25,353 bases of DNA from JBGSYN01 sp041750975. GTDB lineage: Bacteria; Pseudomonadota; Alphaproteobacteria; Geminicoccales; Geminicoccaceae. Positions within the stretch are counted from its first letter, which is position 1, and each line of letters starts with the position of its first letter. Under the pieces are notes generated by a model. That model searched no databases. It saw only the letters and a list, made by a program, of their open reading frames with translations, and was not told the origin of the DNA. Below are positions 23,140 through 25,353 of the stretch, one piece after another. The translations under genes were made by a program, and so were the position numbers. The stretch is from NCBI GenBank assembly GCA_041750975.1, contig JBGSYN010000107.1, positions 1 through 25,353 of the forward strand, given 5' to 3'.

Positions 23140-24059
23140 ATGGCTGGCCGCAAGGCGGTTATCCGTGGGCTGCTTGATGGCGATCCTTCGATCCGGTGGC
23201 AAGTTATGTGCGACCTCACCGATGAGTCCGAGGAGGTTGTCGCGGGCGAGCGGTCAGGGGTCGCTCTCGAAGGCTGGGTGCACGGCTCCTCGCCTTGCAG
23301 ACGGCCGAGAGCCACTGGGCGACGACCAGGATCACGGCTGGATGACCACCACCGACGTCTTCGCGATGTTGAAAGATCTGGGCGCCGATCCGGCGGGCGA
23401 TAAAGTTAGGGAATCGATCGGGCTCATGCAGGAGCGCATCACCTGGTGGCAACTCGACGGCGCCCTTTTTTCGACGGCGAGACCGGGGCCTGCATCAACG
23501 GCAGGATTCTGGCGGCGGGCGCTTATTTCGGCGGTACGGTCGACCGGCTGCTCGGGCGCCTGCGCGACGAGCAACTCAAGGACGGCGGCTGGAATTGCGA
23601 GGCGCCGCCGAGCAAACCATCCTCATTCCACTCGACGATTTGTGTGCTTGAGGGGCTCATCGAGTTCGAGCAGGCGCGGGGTGCCACGGCGGCGGTGACG
23701 GACGCCCGGGCTCGGGCCGAGAACTATCTTCTGGCGCGGCGCATGCTGCGGTCCCTTTCCTCCGGCGGGATCATCAATCGGCGCTGGACGCGTTTCTCGT
23801 TTCCGACCGTCTGGCAGTATGACGTGCTGCGCGGGCTGGACTATCTGTGAAGGGCCGGCGTCGAGCCCGACGCGCGGATGGCCGAGGCGGTCGCAGCGGT
23901 CGAGAAACGATGGCACCAGAACGGACGGTCCCGCTCAATCTCCTTCATCCCGACCGGACCCGGATTCCCTTCGAGTTGGAGGCCGAGATCGGCAAGGCCA
24001 GCCGCTGGAACACGCTGCGCGGCCTGCGCATGCTGGACTGGTTCGGGAACCGCGAATAA
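23140..24059 (+). pseudogene. Decayed prenyltransferase/squalene-cyclase-like gene
   Basis: Remnant of a ~300-aa alpha/alpha-barrel terpenoid-cyclase-fold protein. Coding similarity hops between frames. 'DPSIRWQVMCDLTD...EGW' is read from 23140. 'LLALQTAESHW' follows at ~23286 in another frame. 'GWMTTTDVFAMLKDLGADP' (~23318-23465) is in a third frame. 'FFDGETGACINGRILAAGAYF...WQYDVLRGLDYL' (~23466-23847) is back in the first. An in-frame TGA (23848-23850) interrupts, after which 'RAGVEPDARMAEAVAAVEKRW' continues. A further shift near 23930 gives 'PLNLLHPDRTRIPFELE...LDWFGNRE' to the TAA at 24059. Thus there are at least four frameshifts and one nonsense codon; one shift coincides with a T6 run (23466-23471). 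The family assignment rests on 'DGGWNCE' and 'CINGR'-type motifs recalled from intact relatives. Confidence 0.75.
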
Positions 24060-24080
24060 GGGCCGCCGGTCGCTGGCGCC

Positions 24081-25353
24081 TTACATCCACTCCGCCGCGG
24101 CTGCGAGCTGGCCGATCTCCTCGTCGTCGAGGGCGCGGTCGAAGACCAGGAACTCCTCGATCGTGCCGTCGAAGAAATCGCGCAGATTGTCGAGGCTGCC
24201 GACGCTGCTGGTGGCGGTACTGGCGCCCAGCGCCCAGGGCTCGTCATTGCCGTCGAGCCCGCCCTGATAGGCATTGGCGGCGACCGTTTCGCCATCGACG
24301 TAGAGCCTCGCACCCTGCGAGCCGCCGAAGCTGAAGGCTACATGCGTATGCTCGCCCTGGGCGATCACGCCCGAGGCCGATTTGAGCTCGTACGTGTTGG
24401 CTTCGTCCTGCAGCCGCAGGCGGACGCTGCTGCCTTCGAGCCATAATGAGACATGGCCGCCGTCGCCATAGCCCGAGGCGTCCATCGAGAACAGCCCCTG
24501 CCGCCAACCCAGTGTGTCGGCCTCGATCAGGAAGGCGAACGTGCCCTCGCTCAGCGCCAGATCGGGCAGGTCCGCACCGGTCACGGGCGCGCCGAGGAGG
24601 TCGAGGGTTTCCGGTAGCACGTGCTGGACCATGACGGCCGCACCATTCGGATTGGGATGAAAGGTGTCGCTTTCCAGAAGACTGAGATCGTCCAGGATGC
24701 CGTCGGTGAAGCGCGGTTCGAGCAGCACGTTCTTCGCGGCCGCGAGGCGATCGTAGACGGCATCGAACTGGAACTGATCGTCGGCGTCGGCCCACCCCTT
24801 ATTGCCGACACGATAGGGATAGTAGGAGTCGGGCCGGGCTAGAAGGACCTCGGTGCCAAGGCCCTGATAGATGTCGATGATGGCACCGAGATCGCTCTCC
24901 ATCGTCGCGAACGTATTGTAGCGAAGCGCATCGTTGATGCCGAGCATGACGAGCGCGTAGTCGGGAATCTCGGCCCCGGCCGTGTCAACATATTGTTGAA
25001 GCCGGGCGAGGCCGTCGCCCGCGTCATCGCCGCTCTTGGAAAAGGCGATGATCTCGACGTCGTAGCCCTGCGCATCGAGGGCGGCGTCGAGCCTGGCCGG
25101 AAAGGTGCGCCAGTCGACCGTAAAACTGTCGCCGAGGACCATCAGGGTCGGCGCGTCGCCGGCGAGATCGCCCGCATGCCAGTAATCGTCGATGCCGTCG
25201 AACCGCGCATCGCTGCCGCGGAACTGCCAATCGGCAATCGGCTCCGCCGTCTCCGCCGGAGGCGGGGGAGTTGGCGGAGGCGGCGGCGGTGGCGGTGGCG
25301 GTGGTGCCGGAGTCGGTGGGGGTGCGGGCGGCGGAGGAGGAGGTGCCGGAGGT
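24081..25353 (-). CDS. SGNH hydrolase with LamG-like C-terminal domain, partial
   Basis: The 5' end lies beyond the right window edge, and at least 423 residues are visible. From the edge it reads through a ~33-residue proline-rich linker (25250-25352), then an SGNH/GDSL domain. That domain has block I 'VLGDSFTVDW' (catalytic Ser), block III 'LGINDAL' (Gly and Asn of the oxyanion hole) and block V 'DTFHPNPNG' (Asp and His). The C-terminal ~160 residues form a concanavalin/LamG-like domain, with 'RLYVDGETVAANAY' and 'FDGTIEEFLVFDRALDDEEI', the signature of carbohydrate- or adhesion-type modules. An esterase or deacetylase acting on an extracellular polysaccharide is plausible, but its upstream domains are unseen. 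ATG 25142 is internal and not the true start. Confidence 0.85.
   Translation of the reverse strand, partial: PPAPPPPPPAPPPTPAPPPPPPPPPPPTPPPPAETAEPIADWQFRGSDARFDGIDDYWHAGDLAGDAPTLMVLGDSFTVDWRTFPARLDAALDAQGYDVEIIAFSKSGDDAGDGLARLQQYVDTAGAEIPDYALVMLGINDALRYNTFATMESDLGAIIDIYQGLGTEVLLARPDSYYPYRVGNKGWADADDQFQFDAVYDRLAAAKNVLLEPRFTDGILDDLSLLESDTFHPNPNGAAVMVQHVLPETLDLLGAPVTGADLPDLALSEGTFAFLIEADTLGWRQGLFSMDASGYGDGGHVSLWLEGSSVRLRLQDEANTYELKSASGVIAQGEHTHVAFSFGGSQGARLYVDGETVAANAYQGGLDGNDEPWALGASTATSSVGSLDNLRDFFDGTIEEFLVFDRALDDEEIGQLAAAAEWM

Noticed and set aside
23100..23140. tRNA-associated integration site (attL/attR)
   Set aside because: No duplicated 3' end of the tRNA, integrase or phage gene is seen inside the window.
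25250..25353. Short tandem repeat or microsatellite (GGC/GGT-rich)
   Set aside because: It is the in-frame proline-rich linker of the SGNH protein and needs no separate repeat call.

Overview
The window (about 62% GC by eye) looks like a chromosomal segment of an alphaproteobacterium. The main pointers are an Irr-type Fur-family regulator, a CHCC zinc-finger protein of the NDUFS6 kind, several sugar ABC transporters and the codon/GC style. I cannot name the genus from sequence alone.

Layout. Positions 1-2936 (minus) carry a ribose-type sugar ABC operon: permease, double ATPase and a second permease cut by the window edge. It is divergent from an Irr-like iron regulator (3172-3645), whose upstream region holds a TTTAG/CTAAA palindrome. 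A 395-aa protein at 3823-5010 reads as a fused but catalytically degenerate GGDEF-EAL protein. Next come an exported coiled-coil protein plus a four-TM membrane protein (5543-7045, minus), and divergently an exported EF-hand protein plus a glycine-zipper/peptidoglycan-binding protein (7172-8127, plus).

The centre (8141-17340) is a catabolic island. It holds a divergent AroE-like dehydrogenase, an FAD-linked D-2-hydroxyacid oxidase, a VOC protein, a D-2-hydroxyacid dehydrogenase, an HpcH/HpaI aldolase, and a carbohydrate ABC importer (binding protein plus MalF/MalG-type permeases). A second, paralogous binding protein lies tail-to-tail with the permeases. No ATPase is encoded there. A reasonable inference is uptake of a sugar acid or related polyhydroxy compound, aldol cleavage to pyruvate plus a short aldehyde, and interconversion of the resulting 2-hydroxy/2-oxo acids. 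The actual substrate is unknown.

The right part has a vanadium-dependent haloperoxidase of the algal/cyanobacterial bromoperoxidase type (17495-19072), a 639-bp non-coding stretch with two strong inverted repeats, a 47-aa membrane peptide, and a Tat-exported nitroreductase co-transcribed with a MarR regulator. Upstream of the nitroreductase a near-perfect 32-bp inverted repeat probably serves as the MarR operator. These are followed by the CHCC zinc-finger protein, an orphan ABC-2 type ATPase and tRNA-Arg(CCG). After the tRNA comes a decayed prenyltransferase/squalene-cyclase-like pseudogene with several frameshifts and a nonsense codon. The window ends in a large exported SGNH-hydrolase/LamG-like protein with a proline-rich linker, truncated by the window edge.

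No CRISPR array, insertion sequence, phage gene or complete novel defence system was seen. The most unusual items are the degenerate GGDEF-EAL protein, the haloperoxidase with an altered vanadate-pocket residue, the AroE-like enzyme with an altered substrate site, the MarR operator, and the pseudogene beside the tRNA.
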